From contig CAYMSF010000010.1 of the NCBI GenBank assembly GCA_964392985.1, positions 1 to 64,000 on the forward strand: a stretch of 64,000 bases of DNA, written 5' to 3'. The notes below the pieces were generated by a model. The model saw only the letters and a program-made list of their open reading frames with translations. It had not been told where the DNA came from and did no database searches. Positions 7,620 to 15,338 of this stretch are shown here, one piece after another; within the stretch, counting starts at the first letter, position 1; the number at the start of each line of letters is the position of its first letter. The position numbers and the translations under genes are program-made. This DNA is from CAYMSF01 sp964392985 (GTDB taxonomy: Bacteria; Verrucomicrobiota; Lentisphaeria; Victivallales; Victivallaceae).

Positions 7620-9092
7620 TCACTCATTCCGCCGCGATACATAATAAATCCGCTGGTAGCCGCAATCTGCAGCCAATGATATTTTGCGATCAGGAAAGCG
7701 TGATGAAAATTGCGCAATTTCATCATTAATACGTCCACCCCATAAAACAGCCCAATCCAACGGTTGATCCGGCATAACTTTTCTTCGCGGGTTATCAAAG
7801 TGCCAGGATTCTTCATTAATTCCGCATAATCTGCCGTAGAGACCTATGGGATAAGGGTCCGCCATAAAGCTGATGTAAGTATTACCGGGGACGGTTTTAC
7901 CGCTCAGTTGCTGGAGTTTTTTAATCATCCCTGCGGGATTGTATGACGCTCTGATGTAGTAGGGGCTGAAATAATCATCAACTCCCCTGTCCGCAACAAT
8001 CTTATCGGAAATAAATTCCGCCGCGGAATGTTGAATTAAACCCCAGAAAAATACGATTGACAACGCGGCAAACAGCCAGGTTACTGAATAGCGGATACGC
8101 TTCAAACGGAGGACGGCAACTAAATGCGAAAGGTTTTGGCAAAGCAAAAACAACCACACTGGCAGCAACGGGAAAAAAATCCGCGGAAATGGCGCCGGAC
8201 TTCTCATTAAAAAAAATAGCGCTGGCAACAGCAGAATACAGCATGTGAGCAATAACCGCCACCCGGCATGATTGCGCCGGGACTGCCATGGCAACTGCCA
8301 TATAACTGCCGGCAATAATGGCAACACGGCAATAATAATGGCAGTGTAAAACATAACCATGGCGGCGACCGGACTGCTCCATCCCTCCTTCAGCGCTGCC
8401 GCTTTGAGCAGACTTGGCAGTATAGGAACATAAAAAACTGCGGCGGTAGCAGGCGGAATAATCGCGAGAGGCAACCAGCGGAATATTGCTGATTTGCTCA
8501 AAGGCAACGGAAAGAACAGCACTATTATTGCAATAAACGCAAAGATACACGTCGGCATCACCCCGACGGCAAGCCAGGCAATCAGGAAGTATCCGCCCAA
8601 AATGTACCAACTGCGTTTTTTCATCCAGCATCTGGCCAACTCTAAACCAATCAAAACCAGCAGAAAAGCAAGCATGTAGCCACGTACCGCAACCGCGTAA
8701 ATACTGAATGCCGGAGTTGAGGCAAGACAACCGGCAACTGCAACTGCCGCCAGCATACCAAAACGTTTCCGCCAACGGCAATAAATAATAATCACCGCAG
8801 TTAGACCAAAAATCAATGAAAGCAACCGCAAAAAAAGATCTAAGGTTATTTCCGGAGAATAGAGCTCGAACCACAACTTCAAAATAGCGGTATAAACAAT
8901 ATGATTATTGGGAATAACGTAAGCATGGTAGATCTTTGATATTGACGGCAGCAGCATAAAATTAGTAATGGTGACGGCTTCGTCAAACCAAAAGGGGCGA
9001 AAAATCCCGTCGCGGGTAAAAAAAACTACAATGCAGACCAAGCCGGCAATAATCAATAAATGCTGTTTAATATTATGCCCTGGCTGAATCAT
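7620..9092 (-). CDS. GT-C fold membrane glycosyltransferase (GT39/ArnT-like)
   Basis: A 490-aa polytopic membrane protein with about ten hydrophobic segments through residue 350 and a soluble periplasmic-type C-terminal part. The first loop carries PFWFDEAVTI (residues about 33-42), the acidic motif of polyprenyl-phosphate-sugar-dependent GT-C enzymes such as dolichyl-P-mannose transferases and ArnT. It probably transfers a sugar from a lipid carrier to a protein or envelope glycan outside the inner membrane; substrate unknown. The stop lies 527 bases before the next recognisable start on the same strand, and the gene follows apgM by 21 bases, suggesting shared transcription. Confidence 0.72.
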   Translation of the reverse strand: MIQPGHNIKQHLLIIAGLVCIVVFFTRDGIFRPFWFDEAVTITNFMLLPSISKIYHAYVIPNNHIVYTAILKLWFELYSPEITLDLFLRLLSLIFGLTAVIIIYCRWRKRFGMLAAVAVAGCLASTPAFSIYAVAVRGYMLAFLLVLIGLELARCWMKKRSWYILGGYFLIAWLAVGVMPTCIFAFIAIIVLFFPLPLSKSAIFRWLPLAIIPPATAAVFYVPILPSLLKAAALKEGWSSPVAAMVMFYTAIIIAVLPLLPAVIWQLPWQSRRNHAGWRLLLTCCILLLPALFFLMRSPAPFPRIFFPLLPVWLFLLCQNLSHLVAVLRLKRIRYSVTWLFAALSIVFFWGLIQHSAAEFISDKIVADRGVDDYFSPYYIRASYNPAGMIKKLQQLSGKTVPGNTYISFMADPYPIGLYGRLCGINEESWHFDNPRRKVMPDQPLDWAVLWGGRINDEIAQFSSRFPDRKISLAADCGYQRIYYVSRRNE

Positions 9093-9113
9093 AGCGGAAT
9101 ATTCCGTGTAGTA

Positions 9114-10325
9114 TTATGATGGCAAATCGAGTAAAATGCGAATCAACCGGTCGCCGCGCAAGAGACCAAGGGAGCCTTCTCCGGCGGCAATTTCAGAATA
9201 ATGTAAAACACCATCCGGTTTGATTCCAGATCCGCAAATCGCCAGTGGCACCGGTTCAACAGTATGCTGTCTGAGTTCAATCGGTACCGGATGATCGGGT
9301 AAAATGGCAAACCTTATCGCCTGTCCTGCCAGCGCTTTCATCACGGGAGCAATAATTTTTGCATCAAAATCTGCGATTGCCTGCATTTTTAATTCCAAAT
9401 CTCCCATGTGCGAACATTCATCAATCGCCTCAACGTGCAAATAGACAAAATCATGGGTTTGAATTGCTTCAATTGCCGCTTGCGCCTTGCCTGCGTAATT
9501 GGTATCAATAAATCCGGTAGCGCCCGGGACATCAATAACCTTCATGCCGGCACATTTACCGATACCCTTGATAACATCCACTGCGCTGATAATCGCTCCG
9601 CTCCGACCAGAATAGCGCTCACTGAAAGACTTTAACGCCGGTTTTTTTCCTGGACTCCATGGCCAGATGTGCGTCGCCGGCATGTTTTTCCCTCCATTGA
9701 GTGGGTGCCCGGCAAGAAACTTCGCCACTTTTGCACAAAGATCATCGAGAAAAGCAACGGTGTGCAACGCTTTGGAATTGCCCGGCAAAGGAGTCAGACG
9801 CAATTCATCAATATGAATACCTTGCGATGAATCCGGCTTGGCATAATCAACGGCATCAGAAAATTCTTCGCCGTGAAGAATCAATAAATTGCGGTAACTG
9901 ACTCCGGGAAAGAAACTTACTTTGTCACTTCCGAATTCTCTTTGCAAATCACGCATGATGGCATTGGAGTCCTGATTGTCAATATGACCGGCAGAGTAAT
10001 CCTGCAGAATACCTTCCTGTGACACCGTCACCAGATTACAACGCCAGGCAATATCATTTGCCGCCAGTTCAATATTCTGGCTGATCGCCTCAATCGGACC
10101 TCTGCCTGGATAATTCTCCTCCGGATAAAACCCCAGCACGGACATATTCGCCACATCCGATGAGGTAGGCAAACCATCCGGCAAAGTCAAAAACATCCCA
10201 TTGACGCCGTTTGCGGCGATACTGTCCATTGCGGGCGTCGGCACATATTCCAGCGGCGTTTTCCCGCCAAGTTGCGCCAAAGGTCTGTCTGCCATTCCGT
10301 CGGCGAGAAAAATGATTCCTTTCAT
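9114..10325 (-). CDS. apgM: ApgM-type phosphoglycerate mutase / proposed homoserine kinase
   Basis: A 403-aa alkaline-phosphatase-superfamily protein of the archaeal-type cofactor-independent phosphoglycerate mutase group. Metal-binding and nucleophile motifs are visible: FLADGMAD at the start (Asp9), and PTSSDVANMSVLGF with the candidate nucleophile Ser55/Ser56; the C-terminal metal site includes PDHPVP. The same family contains a bacterial subgroup annotated as a proposed homoserine kinase because of its frequent location in threonine operons. No threonine gene is adjacent here, while gap, pgk and tpiA are elsewhere in the window, so either role is possible. AAGG precedes the ATG by ten bases. 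Confidence 0.85.
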   Translation of the reverse strand: MKGIIFLADGMADRPLAQLGGKTPLEYVPTPAMDSIAANGVNGMFLTLPDGLPTSSDVANMSVLGFYPEENYPGRGPIEAISQNIELAANDIAWRCNLVTVSQEGILQDYSAGHIDNQDSNAIMRDLQREFGSDKVSFFPGVSYRNLLILHGEEFSDAVDYAKPDSSQGIHIDELRLTPLPGNSKALHTVAFLDDLCAKVAKFLAGHPLNGGKNMPATHIWPWSPGKKPALKSFSERYSGRSGAIISAVDVIKGIGKCAGMKVIDVPGATGFIDTNYAGKAQAAIEAIQTHDFVYLHVEAIDECSHMGDLELKMQAIADFDAKIIAPVMKALAGQAIRFAILPDHPVPIELRQHTVEPVPLAICGSGIKPDGVLHYSEIAAGEGSLGLLRGDRLIRILLDLPS

Positions 10326-10783
10326 CTACAGGTAACCTTATTTTTACTATTATTGCATTGCAAATGCATCTTTAACACTTAAAATCGCTATAACTTAACT
10401 GTATTCCGGGACAAATTCAATAAAATCACGGTTAATTTCGGAATATTCAACCATGATTATTACCCGGAATAATCCCAAACTTAATTTATAAGCAATTTAT
10501 AGATAATATTTTATGGATTATACCATGTTCTTTTTATTGACACAAGTTTGACATGAATAAACGTAATCAAGGCTGGACTGTTTGTAACAATAATTTTTTG
10601 CAAGCGGTATAATAATTAAAATTGTTTTTTTATCAAAAAGTAAAAGTCCAACAAATTTTCATTGATTTTCTTAATATCCGTTGATAGTCAATGATTATCA
10701 AATTTCATGCCAATATGTTTGTAATTTATCGTAAAAAGGCATAACATCTTGATTATTAGCTCAAATAAATTTTATTGAAAAAA

Positions 10784-10799
10784 ACACAATATATTGTGG
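10784..10799 (+). promoter_or_regulatory. Probable NrdR box
   Basis: ACACAATATATTGTGG contains the perfect 14-base palindrome CACAATATATTGTG (10785-10798) and closely fits the known NrdR consensus (acaCwATATaTwGtgt). NrdR represses ribonucleotide reductase genes when dATP/ATP is bound. It lies about 160 bases upstream of the nrdD start. A weaker half-conserved box follows about three helical turns later, as usual for paired NrdR sites. Confidence 0.75.
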
Positions 10800-10808
10800 T
10801 TTGTAAAT

Positions 10809-10837
10809 TTGAAAGTTCAACATTATGTATCTAAATT
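10809..10837 (+). promoter_or_regulatory. Candidate sigma70 promoter of nrdD
   Basis: TTGAAA at 10809-10814 and TAAATT at 10832-10837 are separated by 17 bases. The predicted -35/-10 pair overlaps the second NrdR-like box and lies 123 bases before the nrdD ATG. Prediction from consensus only. Confidence 0.4.
10816..10831 (+). promoter_or_regulatory. Weak second NrdR-like box
   Basis: TTCAACATTATGTATC has an imperfect dyad (ACAT-T-ATGT) centred about 32.5 bases from the centre of the strong NrdR palindrome, the spacing expected for tandem NrdR boxes. It falls in the spacer of the predicted nrdD promoter, a position suited to repression. Its match to consensus is poor, so this is tentative. 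Confidence 0.35.
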
Positions 10838-10959
10838 AGATTTCAGTTAGAAATTAAAACAACTCAAAAGCGATAGTAACGCAATAGGGCGGCATCCGGA
10901 GTTGTTTCGGTTTGAATATGTAGTTTGAGTAAACGTATTTCCAAGGGGGAAATAACGCG

Positions 10960-12954
10960 ATGGTAAATGCAACAGAGACAATCAGAAAAATCAAGAAGAG
11001 GGATGGCAGGGTAGTTGATTTTGATTTGGACCGGATTACGCTGGCTGCGGGCAAAGCATTGAAAGCCGCCGGTACCAATAATGAAAAACTTGCCGGAACA
11101 ATAAGCAGTGATGTAATTAAAGCAATCCAGGAAAAAGGGATGAAGCCGGAAGAAGTTCCGGATATAGAACTGATTCAGGATCTGGTTGAAAATGCTTTTA
11201 TCAAGCGCGGACTGTCAAAAGCTGCCAAGCTTTACATTTTATACCGGGCGCAACACAACAAGATGCGCGAAGGTAAAAAATTGATGATGGACGTTCAAGA
11301 CCTCGTGGCGTCATACATCGACCAGGAAGATTGGCGGGTGAATGAAAACTCAAATGCCGGCTATTCCTATGCCAGTTTGTTGAACCATGTCAGTGGAACC
11401 GTGATTGCGCACTACACTTTGTCCAATATCTATCCGAAAGAGATTGGAGATGCCCATACTAATGGCGACTTCCATTTGCACGACCTTTCCTGCGGAATTG
11501 TCGGATATTGCGCCGGATGGAGCTTGCGCCAACTTTTGACAGAAGGATTCCGCGGACGTGGCGGCAGAGCAAGCGCCGGAGCCGCAAAACATTTTGATAC
11601 TGCGCTTGGACAGATTGTCAATTTTCTGTCAACATTGCAGACGGAATGGGCGGGTGCTCAGGCATTCAGTTCATTTGATACACTTTTGGCGCCGTTTGTC
11701 CGTTCTGACAAATTAGAATATTTGGAAATCAAACAGAACATTCAACAATTTGTATTTGGTTTGAATATTGCCAGTCGCTGGGGACAAACACCGTTTACCA
11801 ACCTTACTTTTGACTGGGTTGTTCCTGATGATTTAAAAACTTCGCCGGTAATTATCGGCGGTCATCCGATTGAAGGTCAGTATTACGGCGATTTCCAGCA
11901 TGAAATGGATTTGATCAATCGTGCCTTCCTTGAAGTAATGAGCGAAGGTGACCGCGACGGCAGAATATTCACTTTCCCGATTCCCACCTATAATATTACC
12001 AGTGATTTCAACTGGGACAGCGACAACGCCAAATTACTCTTTGCCGTAACGGGAAAATACGGTTTGCCCTATTTTCAGAATTTTATTAACAGCGATTTGA
12101 ATCCGGGAGATGTGCGTAGTATGTGCTGCCGTCTTCAAATGGATATCCGCGAACTGCGCAATAAGGGCAATGGTCTGTTCGGCGCCGGGGAGCAAACTGG
12201 TTCAATCGGCGTAGTGACTATCAATATGCCGCGCCTGGGCTACATCTCAAAAGATGAGAAAGAATTTTTTGCCCGCCTTGGCAATTTGATGGAACTTGCC
12301 AAAGAATCAATGGAGATTAAGCGCAAAGTAGTACAACGTTACCTGGACGGTGATTTGCTGCCATATACCAAAACTTATCTTGGCACATTAAAAAATCACT
12401 TCAGCACGATCGGTCTGGTCGGAATGAATGAAGCCTGTCTTAATTTTCTGGGATGTTCAATTTTTGATCCGGAAGGTCTGGATTTCGCTACCCGGGTTTT
12501 GGATTTCATGAGGGATAAAATTGCGGATTTTCAAGCTCAAACCGATCATATTTACAATTTGGAAGCGACTCCTGCAGAAGGTACCAGTTTCCGTCTGGCG
12601 CGAATTGACCGGAGACTCTATCCTGACATTATTTGCGCCGGTGATGCCAATCCGTATTACACCAATTCGTCACAACTTCCTGTCGGCTATACTGACGATA
12701 TTTTTGAAGCATTGGATTTACAGCAGCCGTTACAGCAGAAGTACACCGGCGGGACCGTTTTTCACGGTTTCATCGGGGAACGCATTGAAGATGCGGCTCA
12801 AGTTGCAGCGCTGGTAAGACGTGTTGCCGAAAATTACAAAATACCGTATTTTACAATTACGCCTTCGTTCAGCATCTGTCCGGTTCATGGTTATGTTCCG
12901 GGCGCGCATGAAAACTGCCCGTTGGAAGCAGAAGGATTAAAAGTGGTAGGCTGA
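10960..12954 (+). CDS. nrdD: Anaerobic ribonucleotide reductase large chain, lacking the glycyl-radical tail
   Basis: Reduces ribonucleotides to deoxyribonucleotides without oxygen. An ATP-cone (residues about 8-100) for allosteric control is followed by the class III catalytic barrel, with the active-site segment SMCCRL at 387-392. The chain stops at residue 664 inside the C-terminal zinc region (Cys640-Pro-Val-His643 ... Asn652-Cys653-Pro654), just before the glycyl-radical motif expected in this family. After Pro654 the sequence LEAEGLKVVG does not match the family. The missing motif is encoded 212 bases downstream as a separate ORF with its own ribosome-binding site. The start is supported by AAGGGGG about ten bases upstream, under an NrdR box. 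Confidence 0.92.
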   Translation: MVNATETIRKIKKRDGRVVDFDLDRITLAAGKALKAAGTNNEKLAGTISSDVIKAIQEKGMKPEEVPDIELIQDLVENAFIKRGLSKAAKLYILYRAQHNKMREGKKLMMDVQDLVASYIDQEDWRVNENSNAGYSYASLLNHVSGTVIAHYTLSNIYPKEIGDAHTNGDFHLHDLSCGIVGYCAGWSLRQLLTEGFRGRGGRASAGAAKHFDTALGQIVNFLSTLQTEWAGAQAFSSFDTLLAPFVRSDKLEYLEIKQNIQQFVFGLNIASRWGQTPFTNLTFDWVVPDDLKTSPVIIGGHPIEGQYYGDFQHEMDLINRAFLEVMSEGDRDGRIFTFPIPTYNITSDFNWDSDNAKLLFAVTGKYGLPYFQNFINSDLNPGDVRSMCCRLQMDIRELRNKGNGLFGAGEQTGSIGVVTINMPRLGYISKDEKEFFARLGNLMELAKESMEIKRKVVQRYLDGDLLPYTKTYLGTLKNHFSTIGLVGMNEACLNFLGCSIFDPEGLDFATRVLDFMRDKIADFQAQTDHIYNLEATPAEGTSFRLARIDRRLYPDIICAGDANPYYTNSSQLPVGYTDDIFEALDLQQPLQQKYTGGTVFHGFIGERIEDAAQVAALVRRVAENYKIPYFTITPSFSICPVHGYVPGAHENCPLEAEGLKVVG

Positions 12955-13166
12955 TAAACCGTTATTAAAAAGTAATAAGTATAAATTTATAATGTTCCTC
13001 CAGCATCCCACCCATGACGGAGGAAGTGATTATGAGTAATTAACAATAAAGACCTGAATCAAATGACCGGCGCAAACAGGGATAGTTGCGCTCTCGGGCC
13101 GGAGTTGGAACAACACCAGGGCCGCTGGAAGTTAAAGTTCAGGATAAAAATTTCAAGGAGTTGAAA
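12955..13166 (+). other. Structured spacer between the two NrdD parts
   Basis: 212 bases containing several possible RNA stems: TTCCTCC (12995-13001) with GGAGGAA (13019-13025); a closing stem CCTGAA (13053-13058) with TTCAGG (13138-13143) that encloses GCGCAA/TTGCGC (13070-13091) and CCAG/CTGG (13116-13128). The closed part looks like a three-way junction ending 15 bases before the AAGGAG ribosome-binding site of the small ORF. A three-codon ORF (ATG AGT AAT TAA at 13032) follows the GGAGGAA. I recognise no known riboswitch or intron class. Stems were found by eye. Confidence 0.45.
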
Positions 13167-13322
13167 ATGGCAAAGTGTGGAGCAAAAACAGAAGTGTACA
13201 GTAGAGTGTGCGGGTATTTCAGACCAGTGGCAAATTGGAACAAAGGAAAACGTGAGGAGTTTAAAGATCGCAAAACGTATTCCGCTACTCCATGTGCCTG
13301 CCGTAAGGAAGCCGTAGCTTAA
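13167..13322 (+). CDS. nrdD: Small protein carrying the NrdD glycyl-radical motif (split NrdD C-terminus)
   Basis: A 51-aa protein, MAKCGAKTEVYSRVCGYFRP followed by VANWNKGKREEFKDRKTY. This is the C-terminal segment of class III ribonucleotide reductase: the CG of the last zinc knuckle, then the RVCGY glycyl-radical site (candidate radical Gly16). The end adds an unusual Cys-x-Cys tail (TPCACRKEAVA). The ATG at 13167 is preceded by AAGGAG seven bases upstream, so it is probably translated separately; a longer reading from a TTG at 13086 has no such support. It begins almost exactly where the large chain loses homology, so the two together make one complete enzyme. NrdG, encoded next, would install the radical. 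Confidence 0.85.
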   Translation: MAKCGAKTEVYSRVCGYFRPVANWNKGKREEFKDRKTYSATPCACRKEAVA

Positions 13323-13338
13323 TTTGTCCGTAAAACAT

Positions 13339-13385
13339 CACTCCTGCCCCGTATTTAGAAAATAGCGAGGCGGGAGTGTTTTTTT
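13339..13385 (+). terminator. Rho-independent terminator after the split nrdD
   Basis: CACTCCTGCC (13339-13348) pairs with GGCGGGAGTG (13369-13378) with one G-T wobble, followed by seven Ts. It lies 17 bases after the small glycyl-radical ORF and 80 bases before nrdG, so nrdG is either expressed by read-through or from its own promoter. Confidence 0.85.
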
Positions 13386-13464
13386 CACTATCTGTTGACA
13401 CCGTAAACCGGCTTTTGAAATGATTAACCGAACCGGATATGCCGGATAATATTGAAGTTTGTTT

Positions 13465-14181
13465 ATGAACATTCGCGGCTTGCAAGCTTTTTCCCTGATT
13501 GACTTTCCCGGCAAACTCGCCTGTGTTGTTTTTGCCGGTAATTGCAATCTCCGTTGCCCTTACTGCCACAATCCCTGCCTGGTTTTCGACCCGGAAAGCC
13601 AACCGGAAATCAGCGAAGAACAATGCTTTAAATTTCTGGATAAAAGACAGGGACGACTCGACGGTGTCGTCATCAGCGGCGGCGAACCATCATTACGGCG
13701 CGGGTTATTGGGTTTTATCAAGAAAATCAAGCAAAAAGGGTTCCTCGTTAAACTTGATACCAACGGAAGTTTGCCGGAAAAAATCTTTGAGTTGCACCAT
13801 GACGCCGGACTTGATGCTCTTGGCGTAGATTACAAAGCGCCGGCATACCGGTATAATGAAGTTACCCGTTCCGACATTCTGCATCTCGCGGAAAACGTCT
13901 TGAGCGTAATCGCATTTGCGGTTAAACAACAGATAAAAATCGATGTACGCACTACTGTACACCGCAAACTGCTGCCGGAATCAGATTTGAAGATTATGCG
14001 TAAAGAATTAGATGATACCGGCGCGGTGCAATGGGCGTTGCAACAGTTTAACCCGGTTGATATTATTGAAGAGGATTTATTGCAGTTTGAAACCTATTCT
14101 GATACGGAATTGCTGGCGATAGCCCGGAGCATGGAAAATACCCGGGTGCGTGGTCTCAAGGGTATCATTCTTCATCAGTAA
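13465..14181 (+). CDS. nrdG: Anaerobic ribonucleotide reductase activating protein
   Basis: A 238-aa radical-SAM enzyme that generates the glycyl radical on NrdD. The 4Fe-4S motif is Cys27-Asn-Leu-Arg-Cys31-Pro-Tyr-Cys34, followed by SGGEPS (about residues 73-78), the SAM-binding GGE motif. It is longer than E. coli NrdG and fits the NrdG2 type with a full-length domain. I take the ATG at 13465; a TTG two codons earlier is possible and neither has a strong ribosome-binding site. Its substrate here would be the separately encoded 51-aa glycyl-radical protein, or that protein in complex with the large chain. Confidence 0.9.
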   Translation: MNIRGLQAFSLIDFPGKLACVVFAGNCNLRCPYCHNPCLVFDPESQPEISEEQCFKFLDKRQGRLDGVVISGGEPSLRRGLLGFIKKIKQKGFLVKLDTNGSLPEKIFELHHDAGLDALGVDYKAPAYRYNEVTRSDILHLAENVLSVIAFAVKQQIKIDVRTTVHRKLLPESDLKIMRKELDDTGAVQWALQQFNPVDIIEEDLLQFETYSDTELLAIARSMENTRVRGLKGIILHQ

Positions 14182-14202
14182 GTGTTTAACAGGCGGAATT
14201 TC

Positions 14203-15285
14203 ATGATTAACCGGATACTATTGAAAAATTTTAGAAATTATCCGAACGCAGATTGCCGTTTCTCCAAGAAAATAAATGTTTTTACCGGTCGCAACGGACA
14301 AGGTAAAAGTAATTTACTTGAAGCGATATTTTTCCTCTGTTCATTACGTTCATTCCGTACTGCTCAAATTCGTGATTTGAGAACTATCGGGCAAAAAAAT
14401 CTTGCTGTCTGCGCCGAGATCAAGCGTCACGAATGGACTGAATTACTTGAAATTGAAGTTACCGAGGAAGGGCAGCGCCGCTTAAAAATTGACGGCAAAT
14501 CCATCAATCGCGCCAGTGAATTCGTCAAAATAATGAAAGCGGTAGCTTTCGCCCCGAATGATATTACCATCATCAATGGCAGTTCAATTCAGCGTCGCCG
14601 TTTCATGGATATGTTTATCTCCATGATGGAACCGGAATATCTGACCGCGCTGCATGAGTATTCGCTCGCGTTGAAATCGAGAAACGCCGCACTTAAAAGT
14701 CATCGAAATCTGAACGTTGCCCGCGCTTTTGAACCGACTCTCGCCGCCAATGGCAGTTTTATAATTACCACCCGGATTCGGTACAGCCACATTCTGGAGC
14801 AAAAGGTTGAAGAACTGCTCCGCCTGTTTTTTACTGACACCTTTTCGTTTCAAATTAAATACCGCCACTATGGCAGAGCTGATAAATATGATAAATACCT
14901 GCATTACTTTGAACAGGAAAGAGAGAAAGAACTGCGGCGGGGTTACGGTGCATTCGGACCGCATCTCGACGATTTCGACTTCAATTATAATGATAAAATA
15001 TTACGCACTTATGGTTCTACCGGACAGTGCCGCTTGACCGCTTTATGCTTAAAGATGGCTGAAGTCAACCTCTTCGCCGAAACAACCGGACCGGCTGGAA
15101 TCATAGTTCTTGTTGACGATGTTACCGGTGAACTTGATGTCGTTATAAAAAGTGCTTTTTTTAAGGTAATCAATCAGGCTGGACAAATTTTTTTCACGTT
15201 CACCGAAGCCCCGAAAGATGAATACTTCAATAATGCCTCACATTATCACATCGAGAATGGACATTGCAAAACCATCCCGACATGA
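14203..15285 (+). CDS. recF: DNA replication/repair protein RecF
   Basis: SMC-like ATPase that binds gapped DNA and, with RecO and RecR, loads RecA. Walker A is GRNGQGKS at residues 29-36, the signature region is STGQCRLTALCLKMAEV, and Walker B is VLVDDVTGELD, all in family order; about 360 aa is the normal length. The ATG at 14203 (MINRILLKNFRNYP) matches family N-termini; an upstream in-frame start would add seven residues. It follows nrdG by 21 bases and is not next to dnaA/dnaN as in many bacteria. It converges with the defence-like operon whose last gene ends 53 bases away. Confidence 0.93.
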   Translation: MINRILLKNFRNYPNADCRFSKKINVFTGRNGQGKSNLLEAIFFLCSLRSFRTAQIRDLRTIGQKNLAVCAEIKRHEWTELLEIEVTEEGQRRLKIDGKSINRASEFVKIMKAVAFAPNDITIINGSSIQRRRFMDMFISMMEPEYLTALHEYSLALKSRNAALKSHRNLNVARAFEPTLAANGSFIITTRIRYSHILEQKVEELLRLFFTDTFSFQIKYRHYGRADKYDKYLHYFEQEREKELRRGYGAFGPHLDDFDFNYNDKILRTYGSTGQCRLTALCLKMAEVNLFAETTGPAGIIVLVDDVTGELDVVIKSAFFKVINQAGQIFFTFTEAPKDEYFNNASHYHIENGHCKTIPT

Positions 15286-15338
15286 CCAGTCTTTTTCAGC
15301 GCAGAAACGTATTGACTGTCAGAGCCAAGTAAATAACA

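Larger units (their letters stand above)
10326..10959. other. AT-rich divergent regulatory region between apgM and nrdD
   Basis: 634 bases without a gene. The right half holds the NrdR-box/promoter region of nrdD (separate entries). Left of that there is an inverted repeat TTGATA (10681-10686) with TATCAA (10696-10701) whose role is unknown. No tRNA or small RNA was recognised. Confidence 0.6.

Noticed and set aside
8002..8874. 290-codon minus-strand ORF
   Set aside because: Shadow of the glycosyltransferase gene in another frame; Cys/Ser-rich translation without motifs.
12917..13172. Group I or II self-splicing intron interrupting nrdD
   Set aside because: Only about 250 bases, no recognisable group I core (such as a GACTAGA-like S element) or group II domain V, splice-site choices do not give a clean family-like junction, and the downstream ORF has its own strong ribosome-binding site.
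10960..13322. nrdD as a pseudogene with a simple nonsense mutation
   Set aside because: The 3' part is 212 bases away with an independent start and ribosome-binding site, and both ORFs keep their key residues.
13086..13322. Longer reading of the small glycyl-radical ORF from a TTG
   Set aside because: The extra 27 residues overlap the structured spacer and have no family similarity; ATG 13167 has AAGGAG.
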